In this document: piece by piece, positions 8,121-16,614 of the stretch | Position numbering within the stretch: position 1 is the first letter of the stretch | Layout of the letters: every line of letters begins with the position of its first letter | Source: CAVYXF01 sp963772335 | GTDB taxonomy: Bacteria; Pseudomonadota; Alphaproteobacteria; Rhizobiales; Rhodomicrobiaceae | Length of the DNA stretch: 64,000 bases | Direction: 5' to 3' | Assembly: GCA_963772335.1 (NCBI GenBank) | Contig: CAVYXF010000008.1 | Span: 1-64,000, forward strand | Translations under genes and position numbers: made by a program | The notes under the pieces: model-generated | Seen by the model: only the letters and a program-made list of their open reading frames with translations | What the model was told of the DNA's origin: nothing | Database searches by the model: none

Positions 8121-9399
8121 TTGTCCATCCCGGTTGTCGCTGAAGAGCTGCTTCGCCGCCGTAAGCGCGGCTACACCCTGGAGGCGCCGTTCTACACCAG
8201 CCGCGAGATCTATCGATCTCGACCTGGAGATAATTTTCGGCCGGCACTGGATCTATGTCGGCGTCGAGCCGGACCTGCCCGAGCCGGGCGATGTTATGAC
8301 CGTGGAGGTCGGCGCCGCCTCGGTGCTGATGATCCGCGGCGAGGATATGCAGATGCGCGCCTTCCACAATGTCTGCCGGCATCGCGGCGCGCGGCTGATC
8401 GACGATTTCAAGACCTCGGTCGGCAATATCGTCTGCCGCTATCACCAATGGACCTATGCCGAGGACGGCCGGCTGCTGTTCGCCGAGCATATGGGCCGCG
8501 ATTTCGACACCACCTGTCATGGCCTGAAACCCGTGCATGTCCGCAATGTCGCCGGGCTCCTGTTCATCTGCCTCGCCGACAATCCGCCCGCCGATATCGA
8601 GGACATGGCCGCGGCGATCGAGCCCTATCTGCTGCCGCATGAGCTGCGCAACTGCAAGGTCGCGCATATCAGCGACATCATCGAGGAGGGCAATTGGAAG
8701 CTCACCATGGAGAACAATCGGGAGTGCTATCACTGCTCCGCCAACCATCCCGAGCTGACCATCCCGCTGTTCGCCTACGGCTTCGGCTATGCGCCGGAGG
8801 ATCTTGATGAGGACAGCAAGGCGCAGGCCGAGGGCTATACGCGGCTGCTCAAGGACTCCCACGCCCGCTGGGAATCCTGCGGCCTGCCTTCGGCTGAGAT
8901 CGACCGGCTGAATACGATGGTCACCGGCTTTCGCACCGAGCGGCTGCCGCTGAGCGGGGATGGCGAGTCCCACACCATGGACACCCGCGTCGCCTCACGA
9001 AAACTGCTCGGCAGCTTCACCGACAGAAAGCTTGGCGGCCTGACCTACTGGACCCAGCCCAATAGCTGGCATCACTTCCTCTCCGACCACATCGTCACCT
9101 TCTCGGTGCTGCCGCTCGAACCCGAGCGCACGCTGCTGCGCACCAAATGGCTGGTGCACAAGGATGCGGTCGAGGGCGTCGACTACGACATCGACAATCT
9201 CACCAAGGTCTGGCTCCTGACCAACAAGCAGGACGGCGACCTCGTCGCCATGGCGCAGGGCGGCGTCCGCCAACCCGGCTATCAGCCCGGCGCCTATTCG
9301 CCTTACACCGAGGAGCTCGTCGAAAAATTCTGCGACTGGTATATCGGCCGGATGTCGAACCATCTCTTGCCGGCGGCGAGCCGGATGGCGGCTGAATAG
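8121..9399 (+). CDS. gbcA: Glycine betaine demethylase oxygenase subunit GbcA (apparent frameshift)
   Basis: A Rieske-type ring-hydroxylating oxygenase. The Rieske centre is CRHRGARL...CRYHQW and the mononuclear iron region begins ENNRECYHCSANHP. With gbcB next door it should hydroxylate an N-methyl group of glycine betaine, releasing formaldehyde and dimethylglycine. The natural N-terminus (VVAEELLRRRKRGYTLEAPF) starts at TTG 8121 behind AGGAGA. It runs out of frame near 8211-8215 (ATCTATCGATCTC), where the remainder (DLDLEIIFGRHWIYVG) continues in another frame to 9399. One extra or missing base explains this. A frame from TTG 8134 would give the oxygenase with about 27 wrong N-terminal residues. 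The 8004-8120 leader holds only a 44-codon frame with no recognisable product. Confidence 0.85.
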
Positions 9400-10502
9400 T
9401 GTCGGCCCGGCTTCCCTTCACCTCAGGCGAGCTTTCGGGCGCGCTGCCGGACTGGAATCCGGAGGCCGACGACGTGCTGGTCTGCCGCCAGGTACGGCGC
9501 GAGACCCATGACGTCGCAACCTTCGTGTTTTCGGCGCGCAAACCCTGCCTGTTCCGCTTCCAGCCCGGCCAATTCCTGACGCTCGACCTCGTCATCAATG
9601 GCGAGCCGATCAATCGCTGCTATACCATCTCGGCCTCAGCCGCTCGGCCTTACCGGCTGTCGATCACCGTCAAGCGCCAGCCCGGCGGCATCGTCTCCAA
9701 CTGGCTGCACGATACGCTCAAGCCCGGCGACCACATCCGCGCGGTCGGGCCGCTCGGCAGCTTCACACCGCCGCCTGCCGCCGCGCCGAAATGGCTGATG
9801 CTCTCGGGCGGCAGCGGCATCACCCCGCTGATGTCGATGACCCGCACCTCCTGCGACCTCGGCGAGGACCGCGACATTGTCTTCGTGCATGCGGCGCGCA
9901 GGCCAGCCGACATCATCTTCCGCCGCGAGCTCGACGCCATGGCGCTGCAGTCGCCGGCGCTGCGCCTCGCCCATATCTGCGAGACGGCGCTGGGTGAGAG
10001 CCATTGGCCGGGGTTTACCGGCCGGATTTCGCTGCCGATGCTGCAGCTCATCGCGCCGGATTTTCTCGATCGCGAGATCTTCTGCTGCGGCCCGACGCCG
10101 TTCATGGACGGCGTGCGTGCCATGCTGCAGGGGGCCGGCTTTCCGATGGCGCATTACAGCCAGGAGAGCTTCAAATTCGAGGAGCTGGCGCCGGCGGAAC
10201 AGGCAGCGCGCTCCGAGCCGGTGCCGATCGAGGCTGGCGATACCTTCCGCATCGAATTCGCCAAGAGCGGCCGCGTCATCGAATGCGGGCCGGACACCAC
10301 CATCCTCGCCGCCGCCAAGGCCGCCGGCCTCAAGCTGCCATTCTCCTGCACGCGCGGGCTGTGCGGCACCTGCAAGAGCCGCGTTCTCTCCGGCACACTG
10401 ACGATGAAGCACGAAGGCGGCATCCGCCAGCGTGAGATCGACGCCGGCCTGGCGCTGCTCTGCTGCGGCAAGCCAACCTCCGACATGGTGATCGACCGGT
10501 AA
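9399..10502 (+). CDS. gbcB: Glycine betaine demethylase reductase subunit GbcB
   Basis: A 367-residue ferredoxin-NAD(P)H reductase fused to a plant-type 2Fe-2S ferredoxin. It has an FAD-binding barrel (INRCYTISASA, KRQPGGIVSNWLHD), an NAD(P) domain (LMLSGGSGITPLMSM, FCCGPTPFMDGVRAML) and a C-terminal CTRGLCGTCKSR...LLCCGKP cluster site. It supplies electrons to the Rieske oxygenase GbcA. The GTG start at 9399 overlaps the gbcA TAG stop by one base, indicating translational coupling. Confidence 0.9.
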   Translation: MSARLPFTSGELSGALPDWNPEADDVLVCRQVRRETHDVATFVFSARKPCLFRFQPGQFLTLDLVINGEPINRCYTISASAARPYRLSITVKRQPGGIVSNWLHDTLKPGDHIRAVGPLGSFTPPPAAAPKWLMLSGGSGITPLMSMTRTSCDLGEDRDIVFVHAARRPADIIFRRELDAMALQSPALRLAHICETALGESHWPGFTGRISLPMLQLIAPDFLDREIFCCGPTPFMDGVRAMLQGAGFPMAHYSQESFKFEELAPAEQAARSEPVPIEAGDTFRIEFAKSGRVIECGPDTTILAAAKAAGLKLPFSCTRGLCGTCKSRVLSGTLTMKHEGGIRQREIDAGLALLCCGKPTSDMVIDR

Positions 10503-10674
10503 GCGGTGATTCTCGAGATTACGGAAAAAAACCGGGCGCCCAGGAGCGGACGCTCGGTCAGTTAAACCACCACCACCCGCCAGCTCAGCCGGTTGTTTTA
10601 CAACCCTGCCGAGGCAGCTGGAAACCGAGATGGTACGTCTGATGAGAGGGCGGAGTTTCACCCCCGCCCGTCAG

Positions 10675-11754
10675 CTACGCCGATTTCTTGGGCCGGCGCG
10701 CACCCGCCTTCAAGGTCTTCGCTTGTTCATTGAGCTGCTGAAGGGCGAGACGCTTGCGCTCCTCTCGTCGCGCGACATCGAACAGCTTGTACTGCTTTTT
10801 GGCATGCTCCTCGCCAGTCTGCTTCCTCGCTCGAGGACCACTTGGCAGCATCTTACGCTTGTTCACCGCGAGGATTTCGCCGAGCTTCTCTTCGGCGTCG
10901 GCCAGGGTGACAAGCCAGCCTCGCTCGGTCTGATCCTCGAAAAAGATCAGGACCATATCCACCAGCCGGTTCAGGTCGCGGATTTCCAGCTCGCCGAGAT
11001 AGTTTTTGGCGATCAAGCAATCGGGCTGGAGCGGCAGGTCGCCACTCCATGTCTGAAGGCCCATGTTCGACTGTGAAGCATCAGCGCGCTTCAGGATGAT
11101 CTCGGCGGCCGTGTGGCCGGTGATCGCATATAGCAGCCGGTTTTGGAAGGAGGCGAAGAACAGGTTGGTTGCCTGTGCATTGGAGGCGTAATCCGAGCAC
11201 ATCGAGAGGATGCGCCGGAGCTCGGCGTACAAGTTCGCCTCGTCCGCCCGGATGTCCTGAATGATCCGACGCAGCTCGGCGAGCCGGTCGGGCTGCCCCT
11301 TCAGCTTGCGCTGGTCGATGTAGAATCCCTTGGTGAGGATCTGGACCAGCTTGTCGGTCGCCCAAATCCGGAAGAGGGTTCCCTGTTTCGAGGTCACCCT
11401 GTAACCCACAGAAATGACGGTGTTAATGTCGTAATGGTCGATCTCCCGTTCGACCACCCGTCCGCCCTCTTGCCGAACCAATCGGATTTTCCGATGAGTT
11501 GCTTCGGTGTCGGCAAGCTCCCCCTCACGAAAAATGGTCTTGATGTGCTCGCTGACCGTGGGCTGCTTAACGCCGAACATCTCGGCCATTTGTCCTTGTG
11601 ATGCCCAAAAGGTGTCGCCCTCGTATAGCAACTCCACCTCGGTGCCCCGGTCGGTGGCGTAAATCAAGAAGCGATTTCCCGTATCTGCATCTTCGATGAT
11701 GGGCACCTTACCATCATGCTGATGGCCTTTTCTGATGCCATGCTCTTCCAACAT
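10675..11754 (-). CDS. RhuM-family protein
   Basis: A 359-residue protein of the Virulence_RhuM type. The N-terminal part has a winged-helix-like stretch (EGDTFWASQGQMAEMFGVKQ, then PTVSEHIKTIF) and the family-typical HYDINTVISVGYRV; the central helical part includes LFFASFQNRLLYAITGHTAAE. The C-terminus is lysine-rich. RhuM was named in a Salmonella pathogenicity island, and homologues are scattered on mobile islands with no settled biochemistry. It sits alone between the betaine cluster and its regulators with no partner toxin, antitoxin or restriction gene, so no function is assigned. Confidence 0.8.
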   Translation of the reverse strand: MLEEHGIRKGHQHDGKVPIIEDADTGNRFLIYATDRGTEVELLYEGDTFWASQGQMAEMFGVKQPTVSEHIKTIFREGELADTEATHRKIRLVRQEGGRVVEREIDHYDINTVISVGYRVTSKQGTLFRIWATDKLVQILTKGFYIDQRKLKGQPDRLAELRRIIQDIRADEANLYAELRRILSMCSDYASNAQATNLFFASFQNRLLYAITGHTAAEIILKRADASQSNMGLQTWSGDLPLQPDCLIAKNYLGELEIRDLNRLVDMVLIFFEDQTERGWLVTLADAEEKLGEILAVNKRKMLPSGPRARKQTGEEHAKKQYKLFDVARREERKRLALQQLNEQAKTLKAGARRPKKSA

Positions 11755-12191
11755 ATACGCCCTCGTCTAGGACGTCAGCGAGCGCTTGACCGGCGCGGGC
11801 GAACCATGAATGATGGAGCACCTTTGCCGAACGCTCTGCGACGCAAGGTTTCATTGTGCGGTCTGTCGGGATGTGTTTCCCCAAAACAATTCTCCCGGCA
11901 GGCTGCCGCATCATCCTAGCCGAATCGCCAAAACGCAAGTTTCCCTGATGTGTAAAACATCAGTGGCAGCTTTCTGTGAAAGCTTCGTTTGGCTGCTATG
12001 AGGCGTTGCTGCCGCTTGGATGGAAGTGTGTCTGTTGGCGAAGCGGAGCAAATGTGTTAAGCGGCGCCACCGGCCGTTCCTTCCGCCATTTCGAGCGCAG
12101 GGAAGGCAATCCAGGGGCGACGAGCACGGTGGTGCGACTCTGGATTGCTTCGCCTTCGGCTCGCAATGACGGCGTGGAGGGCGCAGGCGCC
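11755..12191. other. Intergenic region between rhuM-like and GlxA-type genes
   Basis: No coding gene was recognised here. The rhuM-side part should hold that gene's promoter. The distal 95 bp is the palindromic repeat listed at 12080-12173. Confidence 0.5.
12080..12173. repeat. Palindromic intergenic repeat
   Basis: A degenerate copy of the repeat at 2061-2167. AAGGCAATCCAG (about 12103) pairs with CTGGATTGCTTCG (about 12140), and the outer end is CTCGCAATGACGG. It lies just after the stop codon of the minus-strand GlxA-type regulator, a usual spot for such elements. Confidence 0.6.
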
Positions 12192-13220
12192 TTACACCGG
12201 CGCCGGTGCTGCCCCGGCGCGGTGACGGGCTGGCGTGATCCCGTATCTCTGGCGGAAGGTGCGGCTGAGATGGGAGGTGTCGCAGAAGCCGCATTCGGCG
12301 GCAATCGAGGCAATCGGTTGCTGGGTGTGCTCGAGGAGATAGCGCGCCTGGCCGAGCCGCATCTGCGTGTAGACCTCGAGCGGCGAGCGCCCGAACACGG
12401 CGCGGAAGCGGCGCTCGATGCGGCGCTTGTCGAGGCCGACAATACGGGCGATGCGCGCAATGGTGAGCGGGGCATCGAGATGGAGCTGCATCACCAGCAG
12501 CACGCGCTGCACCAGCGGATCGCCCGAGGCCGGGTCGTCGAGCGGCATGCCGGGCTGCGGCGTCTCGCCGACCGAGGCGCCGTTGATCATCATGATGTGC
12601 AGGCTCTTCATCGCCTGCGCCCGGCTGACATGGCGCTCGACGAGGTAAGCGGCCAGATGCGCGGTCGAGGCGCCGCCGGAGCAGGTCAGCCGGTCGCGGT
12701 CGACCACGAAGATCTGGTCGGAGACCGGCTTCAGGCCATCGAAGGCTTCGAGGAAGTCGTTGTGGTGGAACCAGCTCACGCAGCACCGGTAGCCGTCCAT
12801 TAGCCCGGCTCGGTGCAGCACGAAGGGCCCTGTGCACAGGCCGACCAGCGGAATGTCGTGCGCGGCGGCGAGGCGGAGAAAACTGTCGATGCGCGGATCA
12901 CCCTCGGCGAGGTCGGAGAGCAGGCCGCCGACCACGACGATATAGTCGAAGCGGCGCGGGTCGCCAAACCGCTCCTGCGGCTGGATCGAGACCCCGCAGC
13001 TCGAGGGGATGGCGGCGAGGTCCGGCGCGATGACCGTCCAGTTGCACAGGATCGGGCGGCTGCGGTCGCCTTCGTCGGCGGCGAGGCGCAGCACGTCGAC
13101 GAAATTGGCGAAGGCGCACAGCGTGAAGCGCTTGACCAGGATGAAGCCGACACTGAGAGGCGCGCCATGGCGCGCATAAAAGCTGGGTCTTGACCAGAGT
13201 GCCGCGGTCGTGGGCGTCAT
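12192..13220 (-). CDS. GlxA-family (DJ-1/PfpI + AraC) transcriptional regulator
   Basis: The N-terminal two thirds is a class I glutamine-amidotransferase-like/DJ-1 domain (FDYIVVVGGLL, LVGLCTGPFVLHRAGLMDG) that senses a ligand in this family. The C-terminus is a double helix-turn-helix AraC domain (LTIARIARIVGLDKRRIER, IASIAAECGFCDTSHLSRTF). The methionine at 13220 (MTPTTAALWSR) is the likely start, with 13274 possible. The family includes regulators of betaine, carnitine, choline and dimethylglycine use. The gene is divergent from a second GlxA-type regulator. Its target is not determinable from sequence, but the betaine genes on both sides are natural candidates. Confidence 0.85.
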   Translation of the reverse strand: MTPTTAALWSRPSFYARHGAPLSVGFILVKRFTLCAFANFVDVLRLAADEGDRSRPILCNWTVIAPDLAAIPSSCGVSIQPQERFGDPRRFDYIVVVGGLLSDLAEGDPRIDSFLRLAAAHDIPLVGLCTGPFVLHRAGLMDGYRCCVSWFHHNDFLEAFDGLKPVSDQIFVVDRDRLTCSGGASTAHLAAYLVERHVSRAQAMKSLHIMMINGASVGETPQPGMPLDDPASGDPLVQRVLLVMQLHLDAPLTIARIARIVGLDKRRIERRFRAVFGRSPLEVYTQMRLGQARYLLEHTQQPIASIAAECGFCDTSHLSRTFRQRYGITPARHRAGAAPAPV

Positions 13221-13369
13221 GCTTGTCGCAAGAGTTCTAGAGTTCTGCCGCAACCATTCTGTGACCTGCGGCAATGTGCGTCAAGATAGGAGCCACTGCG
13301 GCGACACTTCATCCGGCCACGTAGGACAGGTGCTCGTCGCGTTCACCAGCATCCGGGAATGAGGTACGC

Positions 13370-14425
13370 ATGAGCGAGACGGATGCAAGACGGCGGCTTT
13401 TCACCTTCTATCTCGTTCCCGAGTTCACTCTGCTCGCCTTTTCCTCCGCCATTGAGGCGCTGCGGCTGGCCAATCTGACGGTTGGCTTTGCGGCCTATTC
13501 CTGGCGTTCGGTTTCCGAGGACGGCCGCGCTATCCGCTCAAGCTGCGGCATGGACCTCGCCACCCACGCGTCATTGGCACAGGAGCGTGCCTCACTTGGC
13601 ACTCGGGACAGGCCCGCCGTGGCGGTTATCTGCGGGGGTGTCAATGTTCAACGCTATCGCAGCCGACAGGTTGCCACCTGGCTACGGGAATGCCGCCGCC
13701 GCGGGGTGGCGCTCGCCAGCCTGTGCACGGGCAGCGATCTTCTTGCGCATGCTGGGCTGCTCGATGGCCGGCGCTGCACAATCCATTGGGAAAACCTGCC
13801 CGATTTTACCGAGCGCTTCCCCAGCATCCAGGTCTCGACCGGCGTCTACGAGATCGATGGCGACGTGTATACCTGCGCGGGAGGATCGGCGTCCTTCGAC
13901 ATGATGTTGCATCTGGTCGCCCAGGATTTCGACGAGGGGGTCGTCAGCCGCATCTGTGAGCAGGCCTTGGTGGAGCGGGTGCGTGCGCCGAGCGTGCGCC
14001 AGCGCCTGCCTTTGCGCACCCAGCTCGGCACCATCGACCCCGTCATCCTAGCCGTCGTCGAGGATATGCAGGCGAACATTTCCGAGCCTGTGTCGCTGCC
14101 GGATTTCGCGGCGAAGGCCGGCGTCTCGCTGCGCCAGATGGAGCGGCTGTTCGCCCGCGAGATGGGGCGCTCGCCTGCCCGTTACTATCTGGAGCTGCGG
14201 CTCGAGCGAGCGCATCTGCTCCTCAGCCAGTCGGCGCTGCCGATCATCGAAGTCGCGGTCGCCTGCGGCTTCGTTGGCGGGTCGCATTTCTCTAATGCCT
14301 ACCGCAAGGCCTATGGCTGCACGCCCAAGGAGACGCGGCTTGCGAGCCGGAAAGCGCAGGCCCCCGCCAGGCGTCCCCCAAACCTTGCCCGCCACTCGGC
14401 CCAGCTCATGAGTGGGGCGCTTTGA
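13370..14425 (+). CDS. gbdR: GbdR-like GlxA-family AraC regulator
   Basis: A 351-residue DJ-1/AraC protein: RLFTFYLVPEFTLLAFSSAI at the start, the nucleophile-elbow-like region ASLCTGSDLLAHAGLLDGR, and an AraC domain with VSLPDFAAKAGVSLRQMERL and IIEVAVACGFVGGSHFSNAY. Its ending (RKAYGCTPKETR) and its place directly before a glycine-betaine-type ABC importer, with gbcAB and dgcAB nearby, suggest a GbdR-type activator responding to glycine betaine or dimethylglycine. The symbol rests on family and context; a CdhR- or ArgR-type paralogue is possible. It reads into the importer genes after a 46-bp gap. Confidence 0.75.
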   Translation: MSETDARRRLFTFYLVPEFTLLAFSSAIEALRLANLTVGFAAYSWRSVSEDGRAIRSSCGMDLATHASLAQERASLGTRDRPAVAVICGGVNVQRYRSRQVATWLRECRRRGVALASLCTGSDLLAHAGLLDGRRCTIHWENLPDFTERFPSIQVSTGVYEIDGDVYTCAGGSASFDMMLHLVAQDFDEGVVSRICEQALVERVRAPSVRQRLPLRTQLGTIDPVILAVVEDMQANISEPVSLPDFAAKAGVSLRQMERLFAREMGRSPARYYLELRLERAHLLLSQSALPIIEVAVACGFVGGSHFSNAYRKAYGCTPKETRLASRKAQAPARRPPNLARHSAQLMSGAL

Positions 14426-14471
14426 TGCCGACCAACTGCCTAGTCAATGCCGCGATAACAGGAGAAGGGAA

Positions 14472-15473
14472 ATGAAGCATTATCTTGCATCGGTTTTTAT
14501 CGCCCTCGGCGTTCTCGCCGCGGCGCCCGCGGCATCGGCTGCGGATTGCGGCGATGTCACCATCGCCAGCATGAACTGGCAGAGCGCGGAAGTGCTCGCA
14601 AATCTCGACAAGTTCATCCTCAACAAGGGCTATGGCTGCTCGGCCGACATCATCCAGGGCGACACCGTGCCGACCATCACCTCCATGGTGGAGAAGGGTA
14701 AGCCGGAGATCGCGCCGGAAGGCTGGGTCGACCTGCTGCCCGAGGTGGTCGATCGCGGTATCAAGGAAGGCAAGCTCGTAATAGCGGCAACCGCCCTTAC
14801 CGATGGCGGCGTGCAGGGCTGGTGGATTCCCAAGTATGTCGCCGACGCTCATCCCGACATCAAGACCATCGACGATGCGCTGAAGCATCCCGAGCTGTTC
14901 CCCGATCCGGAGAATTCCAACAAGGGCGCGGTGTTCAACGGCCCACAGGGCTGGGGCGGCACGGTCGTCACCGGGCAGCTCTACAAAGCCTATGGCGCGG
15001 AAAAGGCCGGCTTCACTCTTGTCGACACCGGCTCGGCCGCTGGCCTGGACGGTTCGATAGCCAAGGCCTATGAGCGCAAGCAGGGCTGGATGGGCTATTA
15101 TTGGGCGCCGACCGCGATCCTCGGCAAGTATCCGATGGTGAAGCTGGAGCACGGCGTGCCCCTCGACATGGCCGAATGGAAGCGCTGCAATACCGTCGCC
15201 GACTGCCCGGACCCGAAGAAGAACGACTGGCCCAAGGACAAGGTGCAGACCCTGGTCGCCAAGCCGTTCGCCGACAAGGCGGGCAAGGACGTCATGGATT
15301 ATCTGAATAAGCGCGGCTGGAAGAACGACACAGTCAACAAGCTGGTTGCTTGGATGACCGACAATCAGGCCTCGGGGGAGGAAGGCGCGAAGTACTTCCT
15401 CAAGAACAACGAGGCGATGTGGACCGCATGGGTGTCGCCCGAAGCCGCGAAGAAGATCAAGGCCGCGCTTTGA
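14472..15473 (+). CDS. Glycine betaine/proline ABC transporter substrate-binding protein
   Basis: A 333-residue OpuAC-family periplasmic protein. The signal peptide is about residues 1-22 (MKHYLASVFIALGVLAAAPA, cleavage after ASA). Family features include VTIASMNWQSAEV, EIAPEGWVDLLPEVVDRGI, GVQGWWIPKYV, FNGPQGWGGTVVT and QGWMGYYWAPTAIL. The many tryptophans are typical of the cation-pi cage for quaternary amines. GGAGAAGGG 8 nt before ATG 14472 sets the start. Permease and ATPase follow after a 250-bp gap holding a palindromic repeat. Uptake of betaine would feed gbcAB. Confidence 0.85.
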   Translation: MKHYLASVFIALGVLAAAPAASAADCGDVTIASMNWQSAEVLANLDKFILNKGYGCSADIIQGDTVPTITSMVEKGKPEIAPEGWVDLLPEVVDRGIKEGKLVIAATALTDGGVQGWWIPKYVADAHPDIKTIDDALKHPELFPDPENSNKGAVFNGPQGWGGTVVTGQLYKAYGAEKAGFTLVDTGSAAGLDGSIAKAYERKQGWMGYYWAPTAILGKYPMVKLEHGVPLDMAEWKRCNTVADCPDPKKNDWPKDKVQTLVAKPFADKAGKDVMDYLNKRGWKNDTVNKLVAWMTDNQASGEEGAKYFLKNNEAMWTAWVSPEAAKKIKAAL

Positions 15474-15559
15474 TGTGCGACATGTGAACGCGAGGCGTTT
15501 GCAACCTGATAATAGAGGACGGAGCCCTTGGCGAATATATGAACTTGCCGAGGGCACGA

Positions 15560-15685
15560 ACGCTCCCTCTCTGATGGGGAGAGGGCGGGGGTGAGGGGGC
15601 ATAGGCTGTCCGCGAGGCACGGCCTTGCATTTCCCCACACAGGCATTACCCCCTCACCCTGGTCCCTCTCCCCATGGGAGAGGGG
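15560..15685. repeat. Inverted palindromic repeat between SBP and permease genes
   Basis: CCCTCTCTGATGGGGAGAGGG...GGGTGAGGGGG (about 15564-15600) is mirrored by CCCCCTCACCC...CCCTCTCCCCATGGGAGAGG (about 15649-15684). It belongs to the same class as the element at 6994-7158. Lying between the binding-protein and permease genes it could act as an attenuator or mRNA stabiliser, raising SBP over permease; this is inference. Confidence 0.7.
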
Positions 15686-15726
15686 ACCGGAGGCAGCCGC
15701 TGAGAATAAGCACAGGAGAGGGCGAG

Positions 15727-16614
15727 ATGGACTGGCTGTTCACCTTCCCGACGATGAATGACGAGACGCTGCGCGCATTAAAAAAGGCCATCGATGAAGG
15801 CTTTCGCGCCTTCACGCGCGGCTATGGCGCCAGCATCGAGTCGTTTTTCCAGCCGCTGCAATGGCTGCTGATCCAGGCCGAGCGTCTGATGACGCAGACG
15901 CCCTGGCCGGTCGTGCTGATTGTCATCGGGCTGATCGCCTGGTTCGCCAGCCGCAATTGGAAGATCGTCGCCTTCTGCATCGCCACTCTCCTCGTGATCG
16001 GCTACTTCGGCATGTGGGAAGACACGATGAAGACCATCTCGATGATCTTCGTTGCGACAGTCGTGTCAGTCGCCGTCGGCATCCCCGTTGGCATCCTGAT
16101 GGCACGTTCGGACCGGTTCCAGGCGGTCGTCAACCCCGTGCTCGACGTGGCGCAAACCTTGCCGAGCTTCGTCTACCTCATTCCCGTGGTAATGCTGCTC
16201 GGGATCGGGCGTGTGCCGGGCCTGATCGCGGTGGTGATCTATGCCATCCCGCCGATGATCCGGCTGACCAATCTCGGCATCCGGCTCGTGGACAAGGAGG
16301 TGCTGGAGGCCGCCGACGCTTTCGGTTCCTCGAGTTGGCAGAAGCTGATGAACGTGCAGATGCCGCTGGCCATGCCGACCATCATGGCCGGGATCAACCA
16401 GACCATCATGATGGCGCTCGCCATGGTGGTCATCGCCTCGATGATCGGCGTGCAGGGACTCGGGCAGCCCGTGCTGAAGGCGATCTCAAATCAGTATTTC
16501 ACGCTCGGCGTCTTCAATGGGATGGCCATTGTCGGTATTGCCATCATCTTCGATCGGGTCAGCCAGGCCTATGGCCACCGGCTGCAGAAACACAGGGTGA
16601 TGGGCCATGTTTGA
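15727..16614 (+). CDS. Glycine betaine/proline ABC transporter permease
   Basis: A 295-residue OpuAB/ProW-type permease. The N-terminal amphipathic part (MDWLFTFPTMNDETLRALKK) is followed by hydrophobic helices. The ATPase-contact loop is EAADAFGSSSWQKLMNVQMP, followed by LAMPTIMAGINQTIMMALAM, the ProW signature. The ATG at 15727 follows GAGAGGGCGAG, so the in-frame stretch upstream, which lies in repeat DNA, is not part of the protein. Its 3' end overlaps the ATPase start by 8 bp. Confidence 0.88.
   Translation: MDWLFTFPTMNDETLRALKKAIDEGFRAFTRGYGASIESFFQPLQWLLIQAERLMTQTPWPVVLIVIGLIAWFASRNWKIVAFCIATLLVIGYFGMWEDTMKTISMIFVATVVSVAVGIPVGILMARSDRFQAVVNPVLDVAQTLPSFVYLIPVVMLLGIGRVPGLIAVVIYAIPPMIRLTNLGIRLVDKEVLEAADAFGSSSWQKLMNVQMPLAMPTIMAGINQTIMMALAMVVIASMIGVQGLGQPVLKAISNQYFTLGVFNGMAIVGIAIIFDRVSQAYGHRLQKHRVMGHV

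Noticed and set aside
8000..8133. A 44-codon frame starting ATGAGC at the ETF stop
   Set aside because: It overlaps the ETF stop but has no recognisable domain and would cover the gbcA ribosome site.
14406..15638. A 410-codon minus-strand frame antisense to the betaine-binding protein
   Set aside because: The plus-strand protein has a signal peptide, ribosome site and family motifs; the minus-strand frame has none and crosses a palindromic repeat.
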